A stretch of DNA of 64,000 nt from Molanna angustata (taxonomy: Eukaryota; Arthropoda; Insecta; Trichoptera; Molannidae), in contig OY754982.1 in the NCBI GenBank assembly GCA_963576475.1, positions 9,471,280 to 9,535,279 on the forward strand, in the 5' to 3' direction. This document shows, piece by piece, positions 51,661 to 61,620 of this stretch. Position 1 is the first letter of the stretch. Each line of letters begins with the position of its first letter. Below the pieces are notes generated by a model that saw only the letters and a list, made by a program, of their open reading frames with translations, made no database searches and was not told where the DNA came from. The position numbers were made by a program, and so were the translations under genes.

Positions 51661-52429
51661 CTGGCTCTCTATGTCTCTATGGTGTTAATATTCATGTAGA
51701 TTTTTGGCTGTTTTTATCAAATTGCAAAAAAAAAAATCTCGTCTTACATTTACAAGCACTTTGACTGGTGGAAACCCTCCAGGAGACAAAGTAAATTTAC
51801 TTTTTAAGTAATAGTCGAGAGTTGGAATCAGTTAACACACTTCAGGAATAGCTGAATCAGGTATAGCATTTATTGCTAGATAATGTTTTATTATTTTATT
51901 ACGTAGGTATACATTGTATCAGTACATACGTAAACCCGTTAATCAGAGGTTGAATCATTAAGCAAGTTAATAATGTATCTGATTAAATCAGATGTTAATC
52001 TTAACCATTGCAGCAAATTTTAATTCCACTTTTGTCACATAGTTATGAGTCATTATTGCACCGAACGACCCCTAAGTGGAGTATTGTAATGAACACAGCG
52101 GTTTTCAAATATATGTAGGTACCTCTTTTTTTTACTAATCCAGTACATGTTGATGTAGAACAAATTGAGGATATATTGTAAGACAAGGTTTGACACAATC
52201 AAAACGGAAAACCTCTTGAGGACCACTGTGATAAAAACTCATCGACACATTGCGAGGCTGAAAGTCCGAGATTTGATATTCTGAAATAAGGAGAACTTGA
52301 CATGTGATGCTGAAGATGTTGTGCGATTGAGATATCACTTGCAGAAATCATGATTCGAAAGAGTGGTGAGTTGCAATAGGGCACTCGACTCCTTAATAGA
52401 ATAGACAAGAGATGGTAATATTTTTCGAC
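51661..52429. other. No recognisable gene
   Basis: AT-rich spacer. Minus-strand frames near 52135-52408 have no recognisable motif. Confidence 0.4.
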
Positions 52430-52760
52430 GTGTTTATCCCAAGAACAGGCTCCCAGATAAAACAGAAGTTACGAGTTCCGTGTTCCGTGCCTATCTAGAT
52501 CCCAGGAGTGTCAGAAACTCTGGATCCTGTTGTTTCTTTGAATTCCGGAACCCTTAGGATTGATGGATTATGTTGGTTTCTCGCACCTTTGGACTGGGAC
52601 CATCGATCAAAAAACAATCTAAATATTTGAATCCCAGGAGCATCATGCATTTCCGGATCCCGTAAACCTCTCGTATTCGAACGAATCCCGGGAACAGCTG
52701 GGAACCCTGGATTCTGGGGGTTTCCCGCACCCGCTGACTGGAACCACTGATCATAATATG
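52430..52760. repeat. Degenerate 144-bp tandem repeat, GC-richer
   Basis: ACTGGGACCATCGATCA at 52593 and ACTGGAACCACTGATCA at 52737 mark two related units, both preceded by CTCGCACC/CCCGCACC and GGATYCTG-type wording. Further ATCCCAGGAG / ATCCCGGGAA echoes suggest short subrepeats. Confidence 0.6.
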
Positions 52761-54235
52761 CTAACAGGGGTGGGCAAAATGTACCGTGTCTGGGTATTTA
52801 CGGCGGGTATTTCCATTCGTGTCAGTCCACCAGTCACGCAATCTGTTACCCTGCTATGTGGACACACGAACCACCAGGAGCTCATGAAACTCCAAAATGT
52901 AAAATAATATTTTTATGGGTATTTATATTACAATCAGTATAATTATAATGAAGTGTGGACGAAACATTCGCGCCTTTGTGACGTATAGTACCTACCTATA
53001 TTTTATTTGAATTTATGGGTGCTCAATCCAATACCAGGTTTAATAATTCATTAACTACACTTTGACTTTAGTAATTTTGTAACCAAAATGTTTTACGACA
53101 CTTTTGTTTAACTATTTGTATTATAGATAAATATCGACTTGGTTACTAAAAATAAAATTGTACAATGTATTTATACAAAAGGCGAGTCTTGTCATCAAAT
53201 AGAAATAAATTCATTGTCTACTTTAACAGTTTAATTTAATTATTAACTATCATGTTAATGTGCCATTAATCGCAGTCATTAGTGTATTTTTTACATAAAA
53301 TTTTCTTCTTATACTTCTTTCTCTAGTACCTAGTAATAGTAAATTCACGATCTGTATTCATTAGTCCATTCCTGGGACGCGTGTAACAACATTACTATCA
53401 CTCCATCTTTTTGGTGATTTTCCAGGCAGACGTTGACCTACGTTTGGGTTTCGTTTGCAGTATTTGAATCGAGCATATTATTATGAAGTGCAAACTATGA
53501 GTTTCGTTGTCATGTTTTTGAGTGAAGTGTAGGCTCTTTGGTATCCTCTGTAAAACCCATACATAACGTTCAAGTTACTTCATGTTTATTTTATATATTT
53601 AATTTACGGCAGAAATAACCACTAATAAAAAGCAAAGTACAATGTAACACGCAGTTAATACAAATTAAAAATAAACACAAATAAACAAAAGTAGTACACG
53701 AACACAGACAGAATATCACTCGCTAGTCAGCCGTATGAATAATATTGGGAATGAATACTCCCATTTAGATGACATTTTTATGCTGTCAAAACATAAATAT
53801 AAACGGACGATATACACATTTTTTTATGAGAGAAACAACTTGCGATATTTTCAGTGAGAATTTGAATATATTTGTAACTATTTCTATCATAAAATATTTT
53901 TTGCATACCTTTATGTTTATTTTTAACGAGGTCTACATTATTTATATGCAGCTTTACATGACACTGCACCTACTGCTATTTATTGTATTCATAATACTTT
54001 TTTATTTATTGTTTTGGTTTATTTTGAGTCCATATGTATATCTTTTTTATGATTGCTTATATCTATTAGTTATTTTATTTTATTTTTGAATTTATTTTTA
54101 AATTGTTTTGGTATAAGTAATTGTTTTTTTTTCTTATTCTTTATATTTTTATCATCAATATGTGTTTTTGTGTATGTATGTAAAAGGCAATGTATGCCGT
54201 TTATAAATAATTAAATAGATAGACAAACAAATAAT
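52761..54235. other. No recognisable gene
   Basis: AT-rich. CCATCTTTTTGGTGATTTTC with CAGGCAGACGTTGACC at 53403-53440 may be a LINE end on the minus strand. A 106-codon plus-strand frame at 53769-54089 is low-complexity and hydrophobic, without a recognisable domain. Confidence 0.4.
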
Positions 54236-54241
54236 TGAAAA

Positions 54242-54273
<32 letters not shown>

Positions 54274-54275
54274 AA

Positions 54276-54338
<63 letters not shown>

Positions 54339-54600
54339 GTAAATAAATAAATAAATAAATCAATTAATTAATTAATAAATATATAAAAAAAATAAATTAA
54401 CAAATAATAAATAAATAAATAAATTAATTAATAAATATATAAATAAATATATTAATTTAAAAATAAATCAATAAATAAAATTAAAAAAATACTTAAATTA
54501 ATGAATGAATAAATAAATAAATTAATAAATAAAAAATGCATGAATAAAAAAATAAGTAAATAAATAAATATTTAAATAAATAAATAAATAAAACACAATA
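54236..54600. repeat. (AAAT)n tract, about 365 bp, imperfect
   Basis: AATAAATAAATAAATAAA repeated with increasing interruptions (TTAATTAATT, AATATATAA) towards the right. Similar in nature to 47339-47693. Confidence 0.9.
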
Positions 54601-55414
54601 ATAAAAAAAAACTCAAATAAACCAGGACATTAAACAATTAAAAAATTACTTATACATTAAACAAAAAAATATATTTAAAAACAAATTAAATTTTCCATTC
54701 AATTAATCAATTAAAGTTTTCATTATTTTGGCCTCTAGTGTACCTACTCGTAATAGACAAAATATATAGTTATGTAAGTAAATAGATATGTGTAAAGTTA
54801 CATTGGTGGATATACGGAATGTATGTATGTAATTAACATAAATTATTTGTAACAATAGACATAAGCCATTATCTATTGATTGACTGGTACATAGGTATTG
54901 CCAGGGGGATAGTTTGAATACTCATTAACTAAGTATCAAATTAATTTGCCTTAATAGAGTTGAGGAACACTTGTACCACAGGGGATACATATAACTACAT
55001 ACATAGATACAGTATATGTAGGTAGTAACGATTCGTTCAGTTTGGTTAGTGGAATGTTTGGTTAATGAATGTTTATTTAACTCATTTTCAATAGTTAATT
55101 GCAAAAAATATTTACCTTCAAGAAATGAAGAGACAAACACGTTTGATATTTTGTACTGTGATGGCAATAATAATTGTTCACTTTGTTCTGTTGTACCCAG
55201 AAAAAATATCTAGAAATTTTTACGTCTAAAATTAATAAATTATTAAATTTTTATTTTTTGACTACCAGGAAGACAGCCGAAGAGATAGGTCAGCTGGACC
55301 TCCTCGTTCCAAGACAGTCCACCTTCACAAATATGATCTAACCCAAAATAAAGAAGTAACTTTTTGAATCAGTAATACCAGAGAAGACCTCAAACCAAAT
55401 ACCATTTGACTTAA
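54601..55414. other. No recognisable gene
   Basis: AT-rich spacer. Near 55260-55325 a GGAAGACAGCCGAAGAGATA segment may be a LINE scrap. Confidence 0.35.
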
Positions 55415-56086
55415 GAGGGTGACTGCTGCCATCGTACCTTTTTTTCAATTTGAAACTGTATCATTACTACAAAACGAATCATTTTGAAAAAAATAATCTA
55501 GATAGTTTGGATATTAATAAAGAAAAATGTACCTTAACTTTTTAATTATGTTCTATATATATTCTTGTAGGAAAATAATAAGCATACCCAGATTTTTGAC
55601 ATTTATCTTAAATTTCTGAAAAACTGTAGTGTATAGAGCAATATATTTTTTTTATAAATTAAAGAAGAACAAAATATCTGGAAAAATATGATGGGACGTT
55701 GCATTGATGCATCAGGTTAAGTAAAAAAAAAACAAAAACTTTTATTTCGCAATGACACTGAATGGAAAATAAATGTTTTTTAGATTTATTTACTAAATCT
55801 GAAGCACTAATGCAACGTAACATAATATTTTTCTAGATATTTTTGTCCTCTTTCATTAAAAAAATATATATTGATATACCTAGGCCTTATAGTTTATTAA
55901 AAACATAAGATAAAAATTGAAAATCGGGGTACGCCATTGTTTTTCTACAAGAATTTATACAGAACATTATCAAAAAATTAAGGTATATTTTCTTTATTAA
56001 TAACCAAACTGTCTAAATTATTTTTGATACGAAATAATGATGGTATTTCAACTTGAAAAATAGGTACGTTGGCAGCAGTCCTCCCC
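55415..56086. mobile_element. Palindromic Harbinger-like MITE (672 bp)
   Basis: Ends GAGGGTGACTGCTGCC and, read inward from the right, GGGGAGGACTGCTGCC. The duplication TAA is perfect (55412-55414 and 56087-56089). The arms stay complementary for over 250 bp (TACCTTTTTTTCAATTTGAA, ATAATCTAGATAGTTTGG, TTCTTGTAGGAAAA and counterparts) with moderate divergence. The centre contains GTTGCATTGATGCATCAGG. No coding frame. Confidence 0.82.
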
Positions 56087-56089
56087 TAA

Positions 56090-56651
56090 TTTGTGATAGT
56101 GGATATTGTATTTTCTATTTGTCTTTTACATTTCGTTTCTTTGAAAATTTGTAGTTGTTCACAGGCTTAATGTCGTCTGGGATATTACATCGACTACTTC
56201 ACGCTACTGTTGAGATTTCGTAAACATCTTAAATTATAATGTTGGTAAATTAACTACCGTAATTAGGGTATAGGTTCTTTGGGGTGATAATCCTCGGATT
56301 AACCCGAGGAGCAGTGAAGCAAGGGGCGGATAATACTTTGGTAAGGGTAGTGAAACCCTCGATTCTTTCCCTTGTTATCTCGACAGTTTCCAAATACAAG
56401 CGGCCGGATGCAGGAAGCTCTCCGAAACGTTGATGTTCAGGGTATATTCATCCTCACCCCTTTAACATCCATAGAGCAATCAACATTTTCATATCGTGGA
56501 TATCTAAACGACGCCATAGCCCGCGGACCCGACATTTAAAACGACAACCTCCCACTCCCGCACACACACATAAAACTGCGCAACCGACATTTTAAATAAC
56601 AGAAATAAATTATACTTAAAAAAAATATAATTTAAATAAAAAACTTTCTTC
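56090..56651. other. No recognisable gene; GC-richer island
   Basis: At 56270-56560 an unusually GC-rich stretch (GGATTAACCCGAGGAGCAGT, AAGCGGCCGGATGCAGGAAG) stands out from its flanks. It may be a LINE 5' region, but no frame supports this. Confidence 0.4.
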
Positions 56652-56870
56652 TTTATTCAGCCGTCTCTGTCCACTGCTGGACAAAGGCCTTCCTAATATC
56701 TTTCTGTACTGGGCCTTCTGAATCCAGTCACCAGTAACCCTCTATACTATACGATGTTATATGACGTACTTACATATACCTTCTTACTTTACTTTATTCA
56801 GTCAAATCTGTCCTGGGCTTTCTGCATCCAGTCACCACCAACTCTCTTTGTGTCATCGGATAATCGCGTA
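56652..56870 (-). mobile_element. RTE-like LINE 3' end, partly duplicated
   Basis: TGTCCACTGCTGGACAAAGG followed by CTTTCTGTACTGGGCC is the complement of the standard insect LINE ending. ATCCAGTCACCA recurs 118 bp later, so part of it is duplicated. Confidence 0.72.
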
Positions 56871-56889
56871 GGTGATCTCTACTTCTCTT

Positions 56890-57240
56890 GTGGAACAGGG
56901 AAAACACGAAAGAACCATATTGAATCTCAGACTCTCAGATAAGAAGAGAAATTCAGAAATACGTAGAAGATCAGGAGTCAGTGACGTCGTTGAAAGAGCG
57001 GCAAACCTGGTGTGTTCATGGGCGGGACATATCGCTAGAGTGAAGGACCAAAGATGAACCAAGAAGATCCTGGAATAAAAAACGATGTTTTACCAAAACA
57101 TTTTTGTACAAATCATCGGTAAAAAAATTGTTGATGCGAAATGCATGTAATATGAATGATCTATTGATGGCAAATAACAAAGCGATATACGTCGCTGCAT
57201 TCTGGAGTGGCAAGGTCTAAAGTTCGGACCCGATAAGTAT
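56890..57240 (+). mobile_element. RTE-like LINE C-terminal remnant
   Basis: The plus-strand frame reads SEIRRRSGVSDVVERAANLV, then CSWAGHIARVKDQR, a stop, TKKILE. This matches the DVVExxAKLKWxWAGHIARxxDxRWTKKI pattern. The tail at 57170-57240 ends in GTATGTAAGTAAA. Confidence 0.75.
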
Positions 57241-57619
57241 GTAAGTAAAAAAAAATACTAATTATTACACAAATCTTAAAATCCTGCGGGTAAATCCTTC
57301 TTAAATAAATCTTAAAGGTAATTGTATTGGTCTTGCATTTACAGGTGTGGTCTTGGTCTTACATACTCGACCGAGTTTTGGTAATGGTCTTGCACACCAG
57401 TCTTAGCATTAGTTTTGGTCTGCTAACCCAGTCTTAGTCTTAGTATTGGTCTTGCATCCCCAGTCTTTGTCTTGGTCTTGCATACCTAGCCTTAGTCTTG
57501 ATCTCGCATATTCAGCCTTAGTCTTAGTCTTGCAAATATTGCAGCTATTGGACATTTACAAAAGAAACATTTTTCTGTTAAAATTTAATTTTAATTCAAA
57601 TATTCAACTATAACGCTAA

Positions 57620-58347
57620 CGCTACGTCCTACGTAGGCGATTCAAAGCGAACGCGATTGCGAAGCGATGCGGTGCGGATACAAGCGAATTCAATGCGATG
57701 CGGTGAGACGCGGCGGTTCTGTCCTACGTGTGCGCGAATCGTTCCCTCTGCCGCCAGCTACTGTCATGGATGTATGTATATAAAATACTCAAGAAGTATG
57801 TTCGGCAAAGAAGTGAAACTAATATTGTGTACTTAGAGAGGCATATTTATGGGGGATATCACATTTTGTATGAAGAATTACGTGATCTTGAATTAATAAA
57901 TGAGACTGAATTTTACATCTTTCCCGGAAACATTTGACAAAATTTGACATTCGTGCAAGCGAGAGAAAACTTTGTGTGTTTTGAACAACATCCTATTGTA
58001 AAATAGCAATAATAAATAAATGTTTTTACTTGTAGTCTCATTTATTTTTGCCAAATCCTAAAATTCGCGGTTCGATAATAATAATTCTTTTGTCCCATAA
58101 TATGGGACGTTCATGGACAGATTAAAATTTCTGTTTCTGACATGTCAACAAACAATGGCACCGCTATAAATTCGCGCGAAAATATCAAACCAACTGGTCG
58201 CGTTCGCTTCGCATCGCGCCGCGCCGCATCGAGACCAACTCGCGGTCGGTAACGTAGGACACTTCCATAGTTACCGGTTGTTTGTTATTTTTGCGCCGCG
58301 CCGCGCCGCTTCGCATTCGCTTTGAATCGCCTACGTAGGACGTCGCG
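57620..58347 (+). mobile_element. PIF/Harbinger element with 30-bp TIRs (728 bp)
   Basis: The left end starts CGCTACGTCCTACGTAGGCG and continues ATTCAAAGCG. The right end is its reverse complement with one mismatch in 30. The duplication TAA is perfect (57617-57619 and 58348-58350). Subterminal stretches are strikingly GC-rich (GCGATGCGGTGCGG; CGCCGCGCCGCGCCGC) in an AT-rich region. Contains a transposase N-terminal remnant at 57728-57937. Confidence 0.92.
57728..57937 (+). pseudogene. HARBI1-like transposase N-terminal remnant (69 codons)
   Basis: Residues 24 onward read YVRQRSETNIVYLERHIYGG, then YHILYEELRDLELINETEFY before a stop. This resembles the start of animal PIF/Harbinger transposases (pattern WVRPWxxRRxxxGxYHxLxxELRxxDxxxFxNFxRM). 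The DDE nuclease is deleted, so this is the coding stub of an internally deleted element. Its placement inside near-perfect Harbinger-type TIRs with a TAA duplication supports the call. Confidence 0.75.
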
Positions 58348-58630
58348 TAAGAGACAAACATTTGGTGCTGCTATACAGCATTGGTGAGAATTAACAATTA
58401 CCTGTAATATCGATAGTATCTAAGTTGTTGATTGCTTATGCTTACTGTTTGATTGGAAAATAATTAATCTACAAAATTTTGCGAGACTGCAAGACTCTTA
58501 CAATTAATCACGAAAGCCTGGTTTTGTCGAGTCTCGCAAGACCAAGATTGCAAACTTGCTAGACTTTTGCTCATCATTTAATGAGTCGTGATTAGCGATT
58601 AGCTTATAATATTTTATACAAGTTTTATTG

Positions 58631-58753
58631 TTGGTGAACGTTGCGCAAGTGTATAAAGCGATCACGTAAACCAGCCGATGACAGGTCGTAAGCCCTGTAG
58701 GTGCCTTGAGTTCCTGGATCTCCTATAATATTCCTACTTCGTCTCTATTGAGA
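58631..58753 (+). repeat. Repeat family A, copy 3 (partial)
   Basis: TTGGTGAACGTTGCGCAAGT through CATGACAGG-type core to the end motif TCTCTATTGAGA. The start half is missing. It forms an inverted pair with copy 4, 116 bp away. Confidence 0.8.
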
Positions 58754-58869
58754 TGCACAAATTCTTGTCTCTTTTTTGCGTACGTGCAACTATAAAAATA
58801 TTCGAGTAAATGTATTTTTATATGATTTATTAAATCTTTAAACAATATTTTTTTGACAAACTTGTTAAC

Positions 58870-59125
58870 ATCTAAAAAGAGACGAAGTTGGAATATTATA
58901 GAAGAACCAGGAACTCAACTTACCTACTGTAATCGGCGGGTTTACGTGATCACTTTATGCGTTTGCGCAACGTTCACCAATTATGCCTTCCTATTGAGTT
59001 CCCTCATCAATGAAAAAAGTTCTATAATATATTTGAATAATGAGTGACTAATTACTTGGAAATAGGACATTATTACTATTGCTATCTATGAAGTAACCTT
59101 TTTTTAACGCTATCTATTGAGAGAT
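58870..59125 (-). repeat. Repeat family A, copy 4
   Basis: Begins ATCTAAAAAGAGACGAAGTT (one end) and closes CTATCTATTGAGAGA (the other end). It includes GTGATCACTTTATGCG and CAACGTTCACCAATTATGCC, the reverse complement of copy 3. Confidence 0.8.
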
Positions 59126-59692
59126 TGGTTTATTTGTAAACAATGAAAGCAACAGTCCTTATAAATGAGGTGACGGTATTATGGCAAATTTTTTGTATTT
59201 ATTTGTTTTATATTAAATTTCGGTTAGAGGGTTTTCTTTTCATATACTATGTAGAACTCCGGGTTTCTTCGTAGAATACGGAAACTGCCGTGTCATAAAG
59301 GAATATTTCCTCGGTTATATCAGTCGAGTGCGACTGTTGCGGCGTTCTCTTTCTTTTTTCCGCCGTTCTTTTTCCCCTTTTTTCTAACTCGCACTTTTTA
59401 TGACCTCCTCTCCTACACGCCTCGAACATCAACACTGTGAAGTTTGATGGGCAAACATAGGAAACGGACCCCACCCGATGGGGGTCCGAATAAAACACGA
59501 CCGAAAAATTACAACTTTCTAGAATAATAAAAAAATATTATAGTACGGAAAACCCTTTGACATCGTTCAATCTCAGGGGATAAATTCATGGTGGTAAAGA
59601 TTAAAAAAAAAAAAACAACGGCTCAATATGAGTCAATATTTTTACATTTTATTTTCTGATAACTATATTTTTGTATTTATTTCAAGTTACAA
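59126..59692. other. No recognisable gene
   Basis: An 83-codon minus-strand frame at 59247-59498 is K/R-rich and matches nothing I recognise. Confidence 0.4.
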
Positions 59693-60060
59693 TACTCCCT
59701 ATTCAGTAACTATTGGAACTAAATTAGGAACGTTCTAAAATTGTAGATTTTAGAGTTACGGTCTTATTTCAGCGTTATAAAATATAAACTTGGACTAAAT
59801 GGAATAAAAACGTACTTATTTTGGCCGGAACGTTCTTAAAAACTTGCTGAATCAGACGTATTATGAATAATTGTGAAAATTATGAAATTTTCATCATTTT
59901 CATAATTATTCTAAATACGTCTAATTCAGTAACTTGGTCAGTAGGTATAAGAACGTTCCTTTTCCATTTAGTTGATATTTTTTAACGCAGAAATAAGACC
60001 GTAAATCTAAAATCTACAATTTTAGAACGTTCCTATTTTAGTTACTGAATACGGGGTACT
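59693..60060. mobile_element. Palindromic MITE with TATTCAGTAAC ends (about 360 bp)
   Basis: Left CCCTATTCAGTAAC and right GTTACTGAATACGGGG are inverted, and the arms continue (GGAACGTTCTAAAATTGTAG, TACGGTCTTATTTC, AGACGTATTATGAATAATT and complements) almost to the centre near 59885. TACT on both sides may be a 4-bp duplication or part of the TIR. Confidence 0.8.
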
Positions 60061-60061
60061 G

Positions 60062-60539
60062 TGTGGTAATATTAAATTGTAGCAAAATTTTATTTATATA
60101 AAATATTGCACTGTTTTTTTTTTGTTTTGTTTACGTATTTTAGCTACTTTTTCCTCAAACTAAAATGTCCCCTCTACTACCTTAACTGTTATTTGGTCAA
60201 TGGTTTGACTATTTAATAGCAAGTGTTATAGCTTTTTGAATAGCTAAAGAAACGTAGAAGTTTTTACAATTATTTGCAGAATAAGTTCCATATATTTTTT
60301 TTTCAAACAAAGAGCTTCAAAGTTAAAATCATTTTGTGATAATTCTTTAATTCTAACTGTTGTCGAGCTGTCTTTTTAAGCTGTTAGTAGTAGGTTCAGT
60401 TTTTGTTAATCATTTTTATTAATTGACATGCCCTCTAACTAGATACATAAAAAACGGACCCTAAGACCTCTAATCCGTAAAAAATTGATAAAATAGCCAA
60501 ATTTTTTTTTTTAATCTTTAAAATTCAATATCTCCATAA
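60062..60539. other. No recognisable gene
   Basis: AT-rich spacer between the MITE and the family A palindrome. Confidence 0.4.
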
Positions 60540-60627
60540 CGAATATTTTATATTATTGCATATGCGCAAACATTGGATTTTTTTCCCTGTCGGGAGTCAA
60601 AGATATTTTTTAACAGATTTTTAATTA

Positions 60628-60930
60628 TCTCAATAGAGACGAAGTTGGAATATTTATTGTAGGAGAACCGGGAAATCAAGGCACCTACAGGGCTTACGAC
60701 CTGTCATCGGCTGGTTTACGTGATCACTTTATGCGCTTGCGCAACGTTCACCAATTATGCCTTTTTAATGAGATCCCTATCAATTCAATTTTTGAAAGTT
60801 CTATATATTGTATTACTGAAATTCTTTTCGCTTGAAAATAAGGAATTTTTACTACAGCCATCTATGGGTGAAATTATGAACAACAATCTTATTATTTTTA
60901 TTTATTTTGTTGGAACGCCATCTATTGAGA
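60628..60930 (-). repeat. Repeat family A, copy 5
   Basis: Full 303-bp unit from TCTCAATAGAGACGAAG to CATCTATTGAGAGA within the left arm. Confidence 0.88.
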
Positions 60931-61165
60931 GAATTGTTTTTTTGTAAATAATGAAAGCTACAATTCTTATATCTGAGGTGACAATGCATTTTTCGCATAG
61001 AAGTCACCCCTGAATTGCGCCAGACTTATAAGGTCATTTTTGTCTTATTTACCTACTTGTACCAATGTGTAAGTAATCGAATATTTTATATTATTGCATA
61101 TGCGCAAACATTGGATTTTTTTCCCTGTCGGGAGTCAAAGATATTTTTTAACAGATTTTTAATTA

Positions 61166-61250
61166 TCTCAATAGAGACGAAGTTGGAATATTTATTGTAG
61201 GAGAACCGGGAAATCAAGGCACCTACAGGGCTTACGACCTGTCATCGGCT
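61166..61250 (-). repeat. Repeat family A, copy 6 (partial)
   Basis: TCTCAATAGAGACGAAGTTG to CTGTCATCGGCT, then an abrupt switch into the inverted arm at 61251. Duplicate of 60628-60712. Confidence 0.88.
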
Positions 61251-61295
61251 CAGATATAAGAATTGTAGCTTTCATTATTTACAAAAAAACAATTC

Positions 61296-61598
61296 TCTCA
61301 ATAGATGGCGTTCCAACAAAATAAATAAAAATAATAAGATTGTTGTTCATAATTTCACCCATAGATGGCTGTAGTAAAAATTCCTTATTTTCAAGCGAAA
61401 AGAATTTCAGTAATACAATACATAGAACTTTCAAAAATTGAATTGATAGGGATCTCATTAAAAAGGCATAATTGGTGAACGTTGCGCAAGCGCATAAAGT
61501 GATCACGTAAACCAGCCGATGACAGGTCGTAAGCCCTGTAGGTGCCTTGATTTCCCGGTTCTCCTACAGTAAATATTCCAACTTCGTCTCTATTGAGA
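61296..61598 (+). repeat. Repeat family A, copy 7 (full)
   Basis: TCTCAATAGATGGCGTTCCA at the start and CGTCTCTATTGAGA at the end, 303 bp. Best reference copy for the family. Confidence 0.88.
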
Positions 61599-61620
61599 TA
61601 ATTAAAAATCTGTTAAAAAA

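Larger units (their letters stand above)
57310..58580. mobile_element. Probable hAT-like element with subterminal CTTGCA repeats, interrupted
   Basis: TCTTGGTCTTGCAT-type repeats fill 57325-57540. The right side (58480-58577) ends AGACTTTTGCTCATCATTTA, close to the end of the hAT-like element at 17703-20236. The left TIR was not found, so the start is approximate. The TAA-flanked element at 57620-58347 lies inside. Confidence 0.5.
60540..61620. repeat. Rearranged inverted and direct repeat of family A
   Basis: Arms 60606-60975 and 61251-61620 are reverse complements of each other over 370 bp with very few mismatches (coordinates pair to a constant sum). The spacer contains 61078-61250, an essentially exact direct copy of 60540-60712. 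The near-identical 75-codon frames seen on both strands are products of this symmetry and not genes. Confidence 0.92.

Noticed and set aside
53769..54089. 106-codon hydrophobic plus-strand frame
   Set aside because: AT-rich low-complexity translation (FYLL/IIY rich), with no domain, splice context or conservation visible.
47339..54600. CRISPR array or ordered spacer repeats
   Set aside because: The repeats are pure microsatellite without spacers, and the DNA is clearly eukaryotic.
60720..61506. Nearly identical 75-codon frames on opposite strands
   Set aside because: They are the two arms of an inverted repeat (family A), with no recognisable domain.
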